Assembly (NCBI RefSeq): GCF_000218685.1
Contig: NW_006763293.1
Location: forward strand, 1,296,720-1,360,719
Direction: 5' to 3'
Source of the DNA: Serpula lacrymans var. lacrymans S7.9
Taxonomy: Eukaryota; Basidiomycota; Agaricomycetes; Boletales; Serpulaceae
DNA: 64,000 bases
The position numbers and the translations under genes are program-made. Position 1 is the first letter of the stretch. Each line of letters opens with the position of its first letter. This document shows positions 53,401 through 64,000 of the stretch, in pieces. The notes under the pieces were generated by a model. It had not been told where the DNA came from. It saw nothing but the letters and a program-made list of their open reading frames with translations, and made no database searches.

Positions 53401-56400
53401 CACGTATCCCGGTGGTATACGTAACCTTGCGCTGTCACCATCCACCGAAATGCTCAAAGTACCAGAAGACAAGGATGGAATGGAAACAGCGCAGTTATGC
53501 AAACGCCCTAGTTCCTCATATTTATCTTCTATCCTATCTTCCCACCCGTTCGTCTGTGCAGGTAGAGGGACCCACAAGAGACAGGTGTTCCATGAGATTT
53601 CGTGCTTATCAGTAGCCTTCGAAAGGCGAACACGATCAATTCTTGTAATTAAACTGGTATTCGGAAGTTTCCACCGAATCTGTACCGCCTTGATGGTTCC
53701 TTGGAAATCAACGGACGAGCGACTGGCATTAGCGTCAGGATTGGGGTGGGATGGCAGAATTTGCAGGAAGGATTTTATCGTCCGCGTGGCCAGCAATAAG
53801 GTATACATATGAACAAGCTCGAAAATGCCATGTAATCGGCCAACGGTAAGACCGATCTCACAGATATCCTGGACGATTATAGCGGTGTGATTTTCGCTTT
53901 GTCTCCCACGAATTATAAAATCCAAATTGAGGCCAGATACTGCGAGGAAATCCTGTGAAGATAAAGCAAGATCATCCCTTTCCGCGATGTAAGGATCATC
54001 CATTAAGAATGTACTAGCAGCTGCACTCCGTATAGCAGTGCTCCACAAGTTTACTTTTCCAAAGACACAAGTATCACCTGTGACTAGAGATCTCTTCGCA
54101 GATGCCACAGCCTCCATAATGCGCTCATCCGGAAGATACAACTTATGTCGAGCCTGGGACCGTGTACGCAGGTCCTGATAGACATCCACTTGACCTGACC
54201 GAAGAGCACAGTACTGCACAGAGAAGCCAGTACGAAGCGCTAACCCACGAGTGATATCTCGGTCTCCATCGGGGTTAATGTCTTCGCCAGTCAAAAAGAG
54301 AACAGACCGAAAGACCGACATAGATAGTGCGAACCCAATGGGTAGTTCCTTCTGTGCACGCGAGTCTGATGAACTTGGCGACAGTGCTCTGTTTTCGACA
54401 AAGGATTTGAGGAGAGTCCTGACCGCTACCAACACACTAGCATGCCAGAGCTCGATAAAGATGGCATCACAAGAACAGTGTAGATCGGCAAAAATTGATC
54501 GTGTCTCCAAAGAAACAGTCGCATCCAAATCGTCATCGTGAAGATGCCCAAGCGCTGTGCAAGTTCCTCTAACCTCGATCGCTTCTATGGATAGAAGGGG
54601 ATTTCCAGTGAGCTCAGTAGCCGCAGGTAATGACGAGAACCGCCGCCGAGCAGTATTTCGTTGTGGGGAACTTGAACACACTTGCACAAAGACGGGTCTC
54701 AGAACCAAGGAAGTGTCGGCGATCATATATACAGGCATGTGGTTGTGATGTTGTATTAGGTGTTTGCGAGGATAAGGCCTCATCGACCCCAAGTGAAAAT
54801 TTGAGTTTATACATATTGTCAAGCCATCCGTTTCGGCTTCAACGTAAAAGGGCTCTTCGGTTCCAGCACAGATAAGGCGAGCACGAATAGTTCCCACCTC
54901 GAGGCCTAGCGAAACACGAGGAACTGAGGACAAAGCGGAAGGTAAGAATGACATGCTAGAAGACGGTTTTGCAGAAGATCTGCTTATGTTGGAGAGTCGC
55001 GCTAGCATCTCGAGCCGTTCTGTCACCTCGACTTTCTCGACTTTCAGTCGTACCACAACTAATGCTGCATTAGGGTCTCCGGATATGAAATTATTGCCCC
55101 GTACCCACGGAGACGGCCACTGGGAAACTAGAGTTTGCGCCGAAATATAACCGATTGTCAGTATACGAAGATTAATTGGAGGCGTGGTCCTCTCCACAAA
55201 CGCGCCGCTCGTACAGAAATTCAAGACATATACATGAGAATGTAGATTGTCTTCAGAAGGACTTTTACTGCCCAGCCACTCGCGATGAAGTGTGTGCTCC
55301 TTGGGGTCACTAATGCCACCTGTGATCGAAATATCATGAATGACAGCATTATAAGAGTCTTCGCAAGAACGAGTTTCCAACGTCAATGAAGACAAGGTCA
55401 CTTTAAAAGTAGACAGGGGTGACAGCCATGACTAGATTAACTAAAAGTGAGTAGATTATAAAGCAGTAAAAAAGTTGAACGAACTGGAGATATCTTTTTC
55501 CTTGGCCGCTGGGGAAGTGAAAAACCTGAGCGAGATGATGCCTTGTAGAATAAGTAAGCTGAAATCGAATGAGAAGAAAAGGTTATCGACATACTGATCG
55601 AAATGCTTCCATGAGAGAGGATCCAGGCCTCATGGGTGACGACACTACGGTTTGGGCCATATCATTGAAAAAATACACCTCCTCAGCCTTGGGGCTTTGA
55701 AAAGACTTTAGTAGGTTTTGCACTCCTTCAACACCAACGTTTATTGCACCAACTTGAAGCGCTGTTTGCAAACTGCCTGTGTCCAGCGTGCCATCTTTAG
55801 GACTGAAACGAGCAGATCCGTCGAGGGCAATGATACCCGGTAAACTGAAGAACGGTTCAACTGACAAGACATCTGCTGCTAGAAATTCTCAGTTTGTAGA
55901 CACAACGACGGCCAATACACACGATGGACTTACTCTTGGTAGACGGTGGAGATTGTGCCAATCCTTCTATCCTGCTAATTTTAAGAGAAAATGATGCAGC
56001 TCCTTTAGTCTTTCCCCATGTACGATCCCAAGTGCGGTTCCAGGTTCGCTTAAAACTCTTTGACAGTCTAGATCTCCACGCACCCATCGCAAGAGCTCTA
56101 GTGGGCAACGTTCGGTTGACATGGTTATCACCATGGTCGATTACAGGGACCAGGTCCTGCAGTTGAGTGAATGAAAGATGAGCATGTATACTTGCATCCT
56201 CCACAGTGACGGATGCGTGAGGTATGGCTGAAAACGTCACTACTGCAGAGTTGAGGTCAAACTGCAGAGCCTGAGTGAGAGTAGGAATATATCGGATCAC
56301 TTGACGGAGGCAGGCGGCAACACAGAATCGTATGACGGGGCGAAAGATAGGATCGAATATAGAATACACTCTAGAAAGCAATGAGCAGATATGAAGCGCT

Positions 56401-56828
56401 AACGGAGAAGGAGATAAGTCTGCCAAAGTGATGGCACGTCGATGTCTAGGAATTGGTGCAGGTTTTCGATGATGATCTTCGCTCTTCCCTATCTCCAAAG
56501 TGACGCCCTCGAATTTAAATGCCAATATTCTTGCTTGTTCATTACCGGGTGAACTGTAGGAGACTCCTATCCGGTCCACGCGCCATGTGTGAACTCCTTT
56601 CCGGAAATACAAGCCTCGAATAGATCGTAAGCTGATGCTACGCACGCGAATGTGTTTTGAGAACCGAGATAACACGTATGGTGCAAGGTATGTGCGCGTT
56701 ATGAGCGAAAAGGCTACCAGTCTGGCAATCCACATCACGATGACGACCCAGTAAGAGGCATCAGTAGGCCCAATAGCGAACGCCTTGAACGCAGAGCCAA
56801 TCCACCACAGCATGCTACCCACACCCAT
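47433..56828 (-). CDS. FMP27: Giant bridge-like lipid transfer protein Fmp27/SABRE (BLTP2 type)
   Basis: The largest gene, 9.4 kb, encoding very roughly 2,900 residues. The first exons are 56828-55934, 55878-55595, 55558-55481, then a single 3.1-kb exon 55431-52291, then 52227-52161 and further exons down to 47433. I did not verify every later junction. The N-terminus has a membrane helix (YWVVIVMWIARLVAFSLI) leading into the chorein-like start. The fourth exon ends in the family motif SPAIGFWDK. Downstream are HFWSWWSLFDGVLSLPIRQG (about 51420), GSPHAEWAEIVSKYDEPSNHP (about 48800) and GGITIYEEFKLNLHPIRLQL (about 48620). It finishes with FIPSDMSWKGWFKVALHQPL and a Ser/Arg-rich tail. Relatives (yeast Fmp27/Hob1, plant SABRE, fly Hobbit) are repeating beta-groove proteins that move phospholipid at ER contacts with the plasma membrane or other organelles. 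Confidence 0.9.
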
Positions 56829-57285
56829 GTCGCCGGTTAATGCACTATCTGGATTGCGAACAGCTGAAGGATATTTGAACCCGCAAGACAATTGTAGAAC
56901 TTGAAGGGCTCTTTAGCTGAAAGTCGGAGATAAATGGATTATTGAAAGGAGTGAGGAAAGAGCAAGGAACGTCTGCTTTTCAAGATGATATATACGCCAA
57001 TGCAGAGGGATTGTTCAAAAAATAGGTGAACTCTGCATGGAGGTTGGGGCAAGTTTCATGCACGAGTTTCGAGCAGTAAAAAGTTCCGTTCAGCTTGAAT
57101 GACACCCACGTGTCGACTCAAAACGGGAAATACCGTAATCAAAGTAGTCTGTTTTTGAGGCACAATGGCCAGTCGCTACTATAGCTAGTAGGATCTATGT
57201 AGTTACAGAGTGTATCGTACAGCCATCATCTATGCAAGTTTTTGGAGGACCATCAAAAAGAGCTCAAAGTACCCGGCGCTATATT
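56829..57285. other. FMP27 promoter and DPB2 3' region
   Basis: 457 bp between two minus-strand genes. The FMP27 frame stays open for about 21 codons upstream of its ATG without another ATG. No recognised element was seen. Confidence 0.45.
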
Positions 57286-59534
57286 CTACTCCTCCGCGTC
57301 CATTTCTAGGATTCTGTTTACATATTTTAGTCGCTAAATCATCAAATATTATGATGATCGATGTGCTTACCCTTCCTCAGAGTTAATCTCAGCAGGGCAG
57401 TATGTAGAAAATGTGAATGCATTACCGATAAAACTTCCAGGATTCAAAACATGACAGCCTGAATATGTCAGTTTATACTTCTCGTATTTGTCCGCAAGAA
57501 CCAACTTGATAAGTGTGTTAAAACCAACTAAATATAATCTTTGATATCAACTGGTGGCTTACCGTCGTTGGAAGTGGGTATAGTCGAAGGGCATGATCAT
57601 AGTCAGGTAGCGTAGGTTGAATATTGGACGTTAAGGGAAGCAGATGGCTTTGGTCGAGAATGGATTGTACCAGCTAGTTGACAAAAATCGGCGATGAATC
57701 TGAACAATGCGTAAATGCACGCTTACATATCGTCGAAGGTCATCACCACTTATATTAGGTTTGATACCAACAGTATTTCTGAGCATTCGAGCCATCGTAT
57801 CTTCTCTGAATATGACAATCTCTTGTCCAAAAAATTTCAGCCGACACGGGTTGCTAGCAAAATGAGCCTTTGGAACTTTGGCCTTTATACGAGAAACAAA
57901 AGATGAGAGAAGGGGTCGTCGAGGCAATGCACCATTGTTTATGATATCCAATGGGCCAGGGACGAAAACAAAGTGCGTGGTACGAGTAATCTGTGAGTAA
58001 GAAGCTAGTAGGTCCGCTAGTGCATCAAAATTTTCTGTTCGTTATATATGTTATTATTGTCATTTCCGCCTTAGTCAAGCTTGGAAACAATACCTTGGTA
58101 CCTTTGGATATCTCTTGCACTCCCCTGCGAAATGGACCGACTGGTGAAGTTTCCGCACAGGACTATAACCTTCGGGATAAAGCTATTTTCGACGCAATTA
58201 TCCAGCATCTTTTGTAATCCGGTGAAGGTCTTGGGATGGTCCAGCCATACGTCGGATAAAAAGAAGAAATAAAGATCCGAAAGTTCCCCTCGTATTCGAC
58301 GAGAGTATTGGGACTGGCGTGATCGGTATCAGAGGATATTCGAAGCGATGAATTGTGTGTGAACTACACGCACATCTTCCAAAAGCGTCGTAGAGCCTTT
58401 TCCAAGGAAATCTATATGTCCGTATATCGACCTATGAGAAATAAGATAAGGAGTTTCTTCTATAATATACTACGTACCGTGTGGTATCACGATCTTCACA
58501 AGGAGGTTGCCCCATTGCAACCACCTCCAAAGTGCCGTCCTCAGTGTATTCGCCTTCTACTAATGCAAAGCAGCCTTCGGTATACAGGCCTTCTCCCGGC
58601 TCTTCCTACCAACAAACATTATATTGTTTCAGAAACTGGGTGCAGCTAATAATTTGACCCACGAGTCTGGATAAGTCCAGCTCCGCACTTCCATCAGAAT
58701 CCTCCACACAAAGCTTCCCTTCCATGTTACGTGCGAGCATTCCAAGCAATAGAAATCGCTCTCCGGGTCGCCCAAGAAGTTGTTTAGTAGATTTGAGCTG
58801 TTCTACCGATCATTGTTATTCGGAATGAGAGGAAAATGAGAAGCACTGACTGTAACGAGATGCTCGCGGTCACGAGAAGGTAAGGTGGATGGAGCAAAGT
58901 GCTCATTTCTAAGTATGCTTTGCTTGATGATGTGGAGTCTGTTCCGCATTGCCAACACCCGCGAGTCAGCAGAGCCAGAAATTGTTAGCAGATTTTGAGC
59001 TCTACAAACTAAATCAACCAACTAACTAAGGGATAGATGAAAGGAGGACGAACTGACTTCTCGAATGTACCTCTTTCAACAGACCAATGCCACAAAGGCA
59101 TTTCAAACGCATCGATAAAGTATAAATGACTTTCGGGGTCAAGTAATTCAGCCTCCGGCTCGCCAGGATTACTGCCTTGGTCTTGTAAAGTTTCATACAC
59201 CCTTCTCAAGACTTTTAATGACACCTTCATGGAAGCATCTGATTTAGAACTTGATCAGATCATCACGCAATGTTGCACTAGAACAGGAGTGCTTCACCGT
59301 CTTGTTTGTTGTACTCCTTGGCTATAGTCTCGACGGACATCTCTATATCATCATCATCAATCTCATGCTCGGTCAAAATGTGTTCCAGAAAATCCAAAGC
59401 TTCTGGGCCGAGCGAGTGACTGTACTTGCGGAATACCTGGATAGCATCAGTCGATGCAAGCTATGGATCCTGCGTATATAAAGAAATGAAAGCACAATGA
59501 CCTTGATTATGATCCTCTGTCTGGCGTCGGCCAT
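57286..59534 (-). CDS. DPB2: DNA polymerase epsilon subunit B (Dpb2)
   Basis: A multi-exon gene; not every junction was verified. The start is [11 protein letters not shown], joined over a short intron to [20 protein letters not shown], the N-terminal helical domain of polymerase-epsilon B subunits. Later segments are [40 protein letters not shown] and [20 protein letters not shown]. The C-terminal calcineurin-like (inactive phosphoesterase) domain has [34 protein letters not shown] and [14 protein letters not shown]. The final exon ends ILEMDAEE. Dpb2 links the polymerase-epsilon catalytic subunit to the CMG helicase on the leading strand and is essential for origin firing. The shared upstream region carries two MCB elements, fitting G1/S expression. 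Confidence 0.88.
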
Positions 59535-59847
59535 CTTATAATGAGCCGTTCACTGAATGAGTACAAAAGTCGAAAGAATTATTTGGGACGCGTCCAAGTC
59601 CAAGGCCACGGTTTGTATTGAAGAAACGCGTCTACTAAGCGCGTCGAAAGCTTTCTGTCTGAGGCTGTGCCGCACGTGCCAGTGGTCCTCCGCTTACCGG
59701 GTCCACTGCTTTCAGCTGGTACTGCACTAGTACCGTAGTCACTTTACCAGTAACATCCAGCAACGTTCACTAGTACTAGGCGTTACTCGAGCGCAGTCAA
59801 AGAAACCGCAACTCAGAAACGAAGACGCCTGATAACGAATACATGAC
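59535..59847. other. Divergent promoter of DPB2 and the PHAF1-like gene
   Basis: 313 bp between divergent ATGs. It holds two ACGCGT boxes on the DPB2 side and CTAGTAC-rich sequence (repeated ACTAGTAC at 59725 and 59770) on the other. No coding exon fits here. Confidence 0.55.
59588..59631. promoter_or_regulatory. Two MluI cell-cycle boxes (MCB) upstream of DPB2
   Basis: ACGCGT occurs at 59588-59593 and 59626-59631, 54 and 92 bp upstream of the DPB2 ATG, with a further GCGCGTC at 59640. ACGCGT is the binding core of the fungal G1/S factor MBF (Mbp1-Swi6), which drives DNA-replication genes. The sites are seen directly. Control of DPB2, and possibly of the divergent gene, is inferred. Confidence 0.65.
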
Positions 59848-61396
59848 ATGCTCTCCACATTGGATGTCGACATCAGACCAGGAGCAGGCATTGGGATGTT
59901 TGAGATAGGTGAACATTTTTGTGTGACGCTTAACTTCTCAGTTTAACAAGGAAAGACTCTTTCCTATAGGCTCGTCCCTCTGGTCCGTGATTGATATGCT
60001 ACGCGGTCTTCAACACATATTCCCCCAGGTGGATGTCAAGTACGACCCTGATTCATCGGCCACTACCCCTGTCATTCTTCACTTGCGCCCTCATTTTGAT
60101 CTGCTTTTCTCGGGGTACCATCAACGTCTTCACACCATTTGCTTGAAGAAACTGCGGGATCCATACCCTCCCGTCTCCCTTCGCTACAAAGATACTTTAC
60201 TATCTTCTGCTGAGGACACTCTAGTAAAGGTACTAGTAAGCCGCACATTCGGTCCAACATATCCCGGAGACGACCTGAGGTATCCTGGATTATGGTTCAG
60301 TTTTGAAGAAGATGCAATAGGCGAAGGCTTCAAAGGAGCAAGTCCTCACCCGGATGACAGAAAGCAAGAAGTGAGGCGTATATTTGTAAGTCAGAAAAGC
60401 CACGACGGTGAAGAACGCGATGCATTAGATGAAGTCACGGAATGTTCTATCATGGATGGAGACGTCGTACGCGCAGTTGTCAAGGTACATTCTTGTGATT
60501 TCTCTTTCCTCAGGGACATGCAATTACCGTGTTACCATTTTATTGAGGTTCACGATGGCCTTTTGCTTTATCGTCATCCTTCTACCACGGACCCTCTCCA
60601 TGTCCGTATAGGGGAAACTACAGCGCAAGACCTGAATATTGATTTGGGACCTCCTCCTCGAGTGCACTACAAAGAAGACGATAGGATGACCATTCACTCC
60701 CCCAATCAGTCTCGTAATGCCGATCGATCATCTCATTGTAGGATACTTCTGTTTCATCGGGGCCCATCAAATCTCTAAACACTTATAGACTTCTACAATT
60801 ACTTCCAGCATGGTATCGATTTCCTGATATCCGGTGAGACACATATCGTCCTCAAGATTATTCTCCACACGAACGTGGTACGACTACTTCGGCAATTTTG
60901 AAAGAAGTTGCATGTCAATGACTATTTTGACTAGCCCGGTTCACCCCTCTTTCAGCGATACAAACGTTGCCCTTGGGAACTGGAAGGAAAACCAGAGGAT
61001 GACGAGGATGGTGAGCTATGATTTTGTCGTTTGGTTGAATTCTTTTTGAATTTCTCTGGTCTACAAAAGACTCGCCTCCCAGGATGCATTTCTATGATAA
61101 GGTTCGCTTTTTTTAGTTTTCTATCGCAGGTTTTGACTGTGTTAATGACGTTGGATGGTATGGTCAGTTTGAGACAATCAGCCATTTTCTATGTCCTCGA
61201 GATCCACCCCCTTCAATGTTGCTTGATCGTACAGATGAAGAAGACGATATCACCCTACCTAGCTCGACGACCCGTAAGTAATTCTTTCCTCGAATAATGT
61301 GACATTGAATGACGTTAAAAAGGTTTGTATGGATATGATGGAGTTATACTGGAGGTCACGGAAGCATCTCAAGTCGTAGCTGTGATTTTGTTCTAA
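59848..61396 (+). CDS. PHAF1/UPF0183-family protein
   Basis: Seven exons (59848-59908, 59970-60737, 60789-60877, 60935-61010, 61070-61101, 61168-61273, 61323-61396) sum to 401 residues. The family pattern is clear: an N-terminal DVDIRPGAGIGMFEIGSSLW, PVILHLRPHFDLLFSGYHQR, RTFGPTYPGDDLRYPGLWFS, then YFYNYFQHGIDFLISGETHI, LKIILHTNVPGSPLFQRYKR and the closing LYGYDGVILEVTEASQVVAV. The mammalian relative PHAF1 (C16orf70) binds phosphoinositides at forming autophagosomes. A role in autophagy here is by analogy. Exon 5 is only 32 nt. The acceptor for exon 6 was placed at 61167, so that KFETISHFL, usual for the fungal proteins, is restored. Confidence 0.88.
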
Positions 61397-61523
61397 ATAA
61401 TGATGTATTATTATTGAGACCTCTTACATCTGGGTGATACATGTAGCATACCTTGAACTCCTTGAAGGTATCGTTACCCACTATGCATTGGACAATATAC
61501 ATATCGCAACTCGTCGGTTCAGA

Positions 61524-62553
61524 TTACTTCACAAATATATCCGGCCACACAGCTCTCAATTCTTCTAGATCACTCACAGCAATAATCTCTGATTCAGTGC
61601 CTCCCTGTTCCTTGACATCGAGCTTCTTAACCTTTCCGCCTTCTACAGTCTCCATCCCATATTCATAAAAATGAACACATCGGCCCCATCCGAGACGCTT
61701 TGCAGCCACGACGTTAGTTCGGCTGTCGTCAACAAAGAGACACTTAGAAGGATCCGTAACGCCAGCTTGTTTCATCGCCTAACGCAGATATAACGGTAAG
61801 CTCCTGAGGCACAGACGATCATCAAAGAGATCGTACGTTTAGGTAGTATTCCGACTCCGGCTTGCAGACGAAGTTGGGTTGCGCGTATTCACAATATATA
61901 AGACCTTCTATTTGATCCTCCAAATCCAATATTTTAAGGACACGACGAGCATGCTTCCATTTATGGTGGTTCATTGACGGTTCACGATAAAGTCAGCTGG
62001 ACGTACATGTTTATAGGCATTCGTCAAAGCCCATACGCGGGCTTTGCTTCTATCTATGTCCTGGAACATTTTACGCAACGCGGGGTTTGGCTCGATCATC
62101 TCTTCTAAGGGGAGGGTCCCATCGCACTTCTGATCAAAATCCAACGGATCTGGTATGACCAGGCCGTCATTACTAGTCATGGACGAGAGAGAAGATTTAA
62201 ACTACCAATATCATGATGGCGAGTTAGGCCACGAAGTGCAAGACCATATTCTGTATAGTATTTGTGATGAAGCCCCGAGGCTTCTTCCTCGGAAAGACCG
62301 AGAGAGACGAAATATGCTAAAAGCATGTAATTGATCAGCTAGTGATAACTTATAGGTCACTTATGGCTGCGTACCATGAATACGCTGTCCCATTGCCTGT
62401 GATATTCGAGTGCTCGCCGAATACAAGGTATTGTCAATGTCAAACCACACTATGAATCTCGGATCCTCTACTTAATTATTGATCGTGATATTGGTATTTC
62501 TTTGATGAAGTAAAAACAAGGGCTTACTTACCGCTGGATTCATTGAGAGACAT
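61524..62553 (-). CDS. Sdt1-like HAD pyrimidine 5'-nucleotidase
   Basis: The gene starts with a 22-nt exon (62553-62532, MSLNESS) and continues through several short exons to the stop at 61524. HAD motif I is RFIVWFDIDNTLYSASTRIS, with nucleophile Asp in DIDNT. The all-alpha cap follows (EEEASGLHHKYYTEYGLALR, LTRHHDI, EMIEPNPALRKMFQDID). Motif II is ARVWALTNAYKHHARRVLK and motifs III/IV are KPESEYYLNAMKQAGV and CLFVDDSRTNVVAAKRLGWG. This is the Sdt1/Phm8 group, which removes phosphate from UMP, CMP and related nucleotides and so opposes FUR1-type salvage. It is convergent with the PHAF1-like gene, with 127 bp between stops. Internal junctions were only partly verified. Confidence 0.87.
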
Positions 62554-63003
62554 GATAGATACAAGATACGCTCAGGGTATAGGCTTTACAAGGAATGAAT
62601 GAATACAAAGGGTATGAGTAAAGATACAGCAGCGCGAGATATGGGTGACGGTAATCACGTAGGAGATTGACTCGGGGATGAGCGTACTAAAAATGGTAGT
62701 ATACCTGATTTGGAAATGCGTTCGCACGGCACTATCGATGAACTCCGCTATACGTCGCCCGAACTCTCTGTAGTAACGACGTCCTCAGCAATATCCTCAA
62801 GACCGACACCAGTGAGCATGAATTCTTGCTTCTTTAAATCGTGGGAGGGGCAGACGATGTCAGAGTGGGATGCTGATGTGATTTAAATGAGAAATTGGGC
62901 ACGGGTGGCGATGGATGACTCGAACATTCCCCAGATGCTGCTCTGACTTCATGCTCTTCATTCTACGTTTAACTGCGTTCTCGAGCTAACTTCAAAATTC
63001 CAG
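62554..63003. other. Divergent promoter of the SDT1-like gene and RPL6
   Basis: 450 bp between divergent starts. The RPL6 ATG follows a short leader with CTGACTTCATGCTCTTCATT. I do not recognise a ribosomal-protein-specific promoter box. Confidence 0.45.
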
Positions 63004-63770
63004 ATGGCCCGCAGTCGACAACTCGCACCCGGCGTTTCGCGCTTCTCACGTTCCCAAGTTGCGTCTCGCCGTGGTCTGTACAAGGGCCTCAAAAAATCCA
63101 AAGATTCTAATGCCGAAGAAACCCCTGCTTTCAAGGAGGTAACAGTTGGTGGAGAGAAGAATGGTTCTACCCGTCTTGTCCCTACCTCCAAAGCACCTCG
63201 ATTCTACCCCGCTGAAGACGTTCGTCAGCCCAAGAAGAGCCGTAAATCACCAAAGCCCACCAAGCTTCGCTCATCTATTACTCCTGGGTCCGTTCTGATC
63301 TTGCTTGCTGGTCGGTTCAGAGGGAAGAGGGTTGTCTTCTTGAAGCAGTTGGAGAGTGGTTTGTTATTGGTGACTGGTCCATACAAGATCAATGGTGTCC
63401 CATTGCGACGAGTTAACCAGGCCTACGTGATTGCCACCTCCACCAAAGTTGACCTCGAAGGTTTGAAGGTACTGTCTTCACAGTCGAATTTCATTGGCGA
63501 TCACTCATAGTCGCGCAGGTTGACGCCAAAATTAACGACGCGTACTTCGCAAAAACCGCTACCAAGGGCTCTGTCTCAGCAGAGGCTGAATTCTTCTCAG
63601 AGGGTAAGCCCAAAGAGAAGGAGCCCTTCCCTGAAGCCAAATCGGCCGATCAAAAGGAGTTGGACAAGGCTATCGTCGCTGCTATCCAGAAGCAGGAGAA
63701 CTTGACTAAATACTTGAAGGCCAGCTTCGGTCTGTCGAAGGGTCAGTTCCCCCATCAAATGGCATTCTAA
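63004..63770 (+). CDS. RPL6: 60S ribosomal protein eL6 (Rpl6)
   Basis: Two exons (63004-63468, 63519-63770) sum to 238 residues. eL6 is a structural protein of the cytosolic large ribosomal subunit. A basic N-terminus ([20 protein letters not shown]) precedes the KOW-like core [20 protein letters not shown] and [20 protein letters not shown], then [20 protein letters not shown]. The C-terminus has [12 protein letters not shown], the Lys/Glu/Pro helix [12 protein letters not shown], and the closing [18 protein letters not shown]. The intron lies after LEGLK, a position that fits the family reading exactly. High expression is expected, and codons end mostly in C or G. Confidence 0.96.
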
Positions 63771-64000
63771 GGGTAGATAGCGCTTTGATGGGTATGGATT
63801 CTTGGTGTAGATGAGCGGGAGTTTGGGCGCAGGCCTGCCTAGGATTTATGATATGCCATGTTGCACCATGACTCCACATTTTTTCGCTACTTATGCATAA
63901 TGGCCTATACGAACATCCCAGGTCTGAAATTCATCATATTCCTATGAAACAGCGAAAAAAAAAAGACGACCTGAACTTCAGTTGTGTTCATAGCATTATA
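63771..64000. other. RPL6 downstream region to window end
   Basis: 3' flanking sequence with T-rich and A-rich patches (a run of nine A at about 63955). No further gene start is visible before the window ends. Confidence 0.5.

Noticed and set aside
61102..61133. Very short introns (14-31 nt) after exon 5 of the PHAF1-like gene
   Set aside because: Too short for splicing or out of frame. The acceptor at 61167 gives a 66-nt intron and restores the family sequence.

Overview
The window looks like nuclear DNA from a mushroom-forming basidiomycete (Agaricomycetes). Nearly every gene is split by short introns (about 45-80 nt, GT-AG, often GTGCGT or GTAAGT donors). Genes are packed on both strands with short gaps. 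The products are fungal housekeeping proteins plus a membrane-anchored GH9 cellulase of the basidiomycete kind. I rebuilt 24 protein genes. For 21 of them I joined the exons explicitly and checked that the summed length is a multiple of three. Fmp27, Dpb2 and Sdt1 were traced less completely.

Layout. 1-9 kb: an HSF-domain transcription factor (+), a TVP38/VTT Golgi membrane protein (-), and a small mitochondrial single-span protein (+). 9.4-12.7 kb: PEX11 (-), head to head with a Tctex-type dynein light chain (+). 12.6-18.2 kb: a 5.5-kb stretch in which I can support no gene. 18-28 kb: PRP31 (+), ISU1 (-), TAF9 (+), SEC12 (-), an unrecognised 182-residue protein (-), and a NIPA-type Mg2+ transporter (+). 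28-36 kb: an Rck2/Srk1-like kinase (+), a Pho13-type phosphatase (+), and a HerA/FtsK-like P-loop ATPase (-). 36-43 kb: RRP8 (+), FUR1 (+), MET10 (+). 43-57 kb: a GH9 endoglucanase (-), a Gfo/Idh/MocA oxidoreductase (+), and the giant lipid-transfer protein Fmp27/SABRE (-). 57-64 kb: DPB2 (-), a PHAF1/UPF0183 protein (+), an Sdt1-like pyrimidine nucleotidase (-), and RPL6 (+).

There is no gene cluster in the secondary-metabolite sense. The genes alternate in head-to-head and tail-to-tail pairs and serve unrelated jobs: splicing, Fe-S assembly, ER export, peroxisome division, sulfite reduction, rRNA methylation, DNA replication and pyrimidine salvage. Two promoters carry readable regulatory signatures. 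One is a paired iron-GATA site (ATCTGATAA type) upstream of ISU1. The other is two MluI cell-cycle boxes (ACGCGT) upstream of the polymerase-epsilon subunit gene DPB2.

The points I consider most worth a second look are: the HerA/FtsK-like ATPase in a eukaryote; the iron and MCB promoter elements; a GC-AG intron inside the splicing gene PRP31; a 784-nt terminal intron in PEX11; microexons of 19 and 26 nt; and the unexplained 5.5-kb region. I saw no tRNA, rRNA, CRISPR array or intact transposon.
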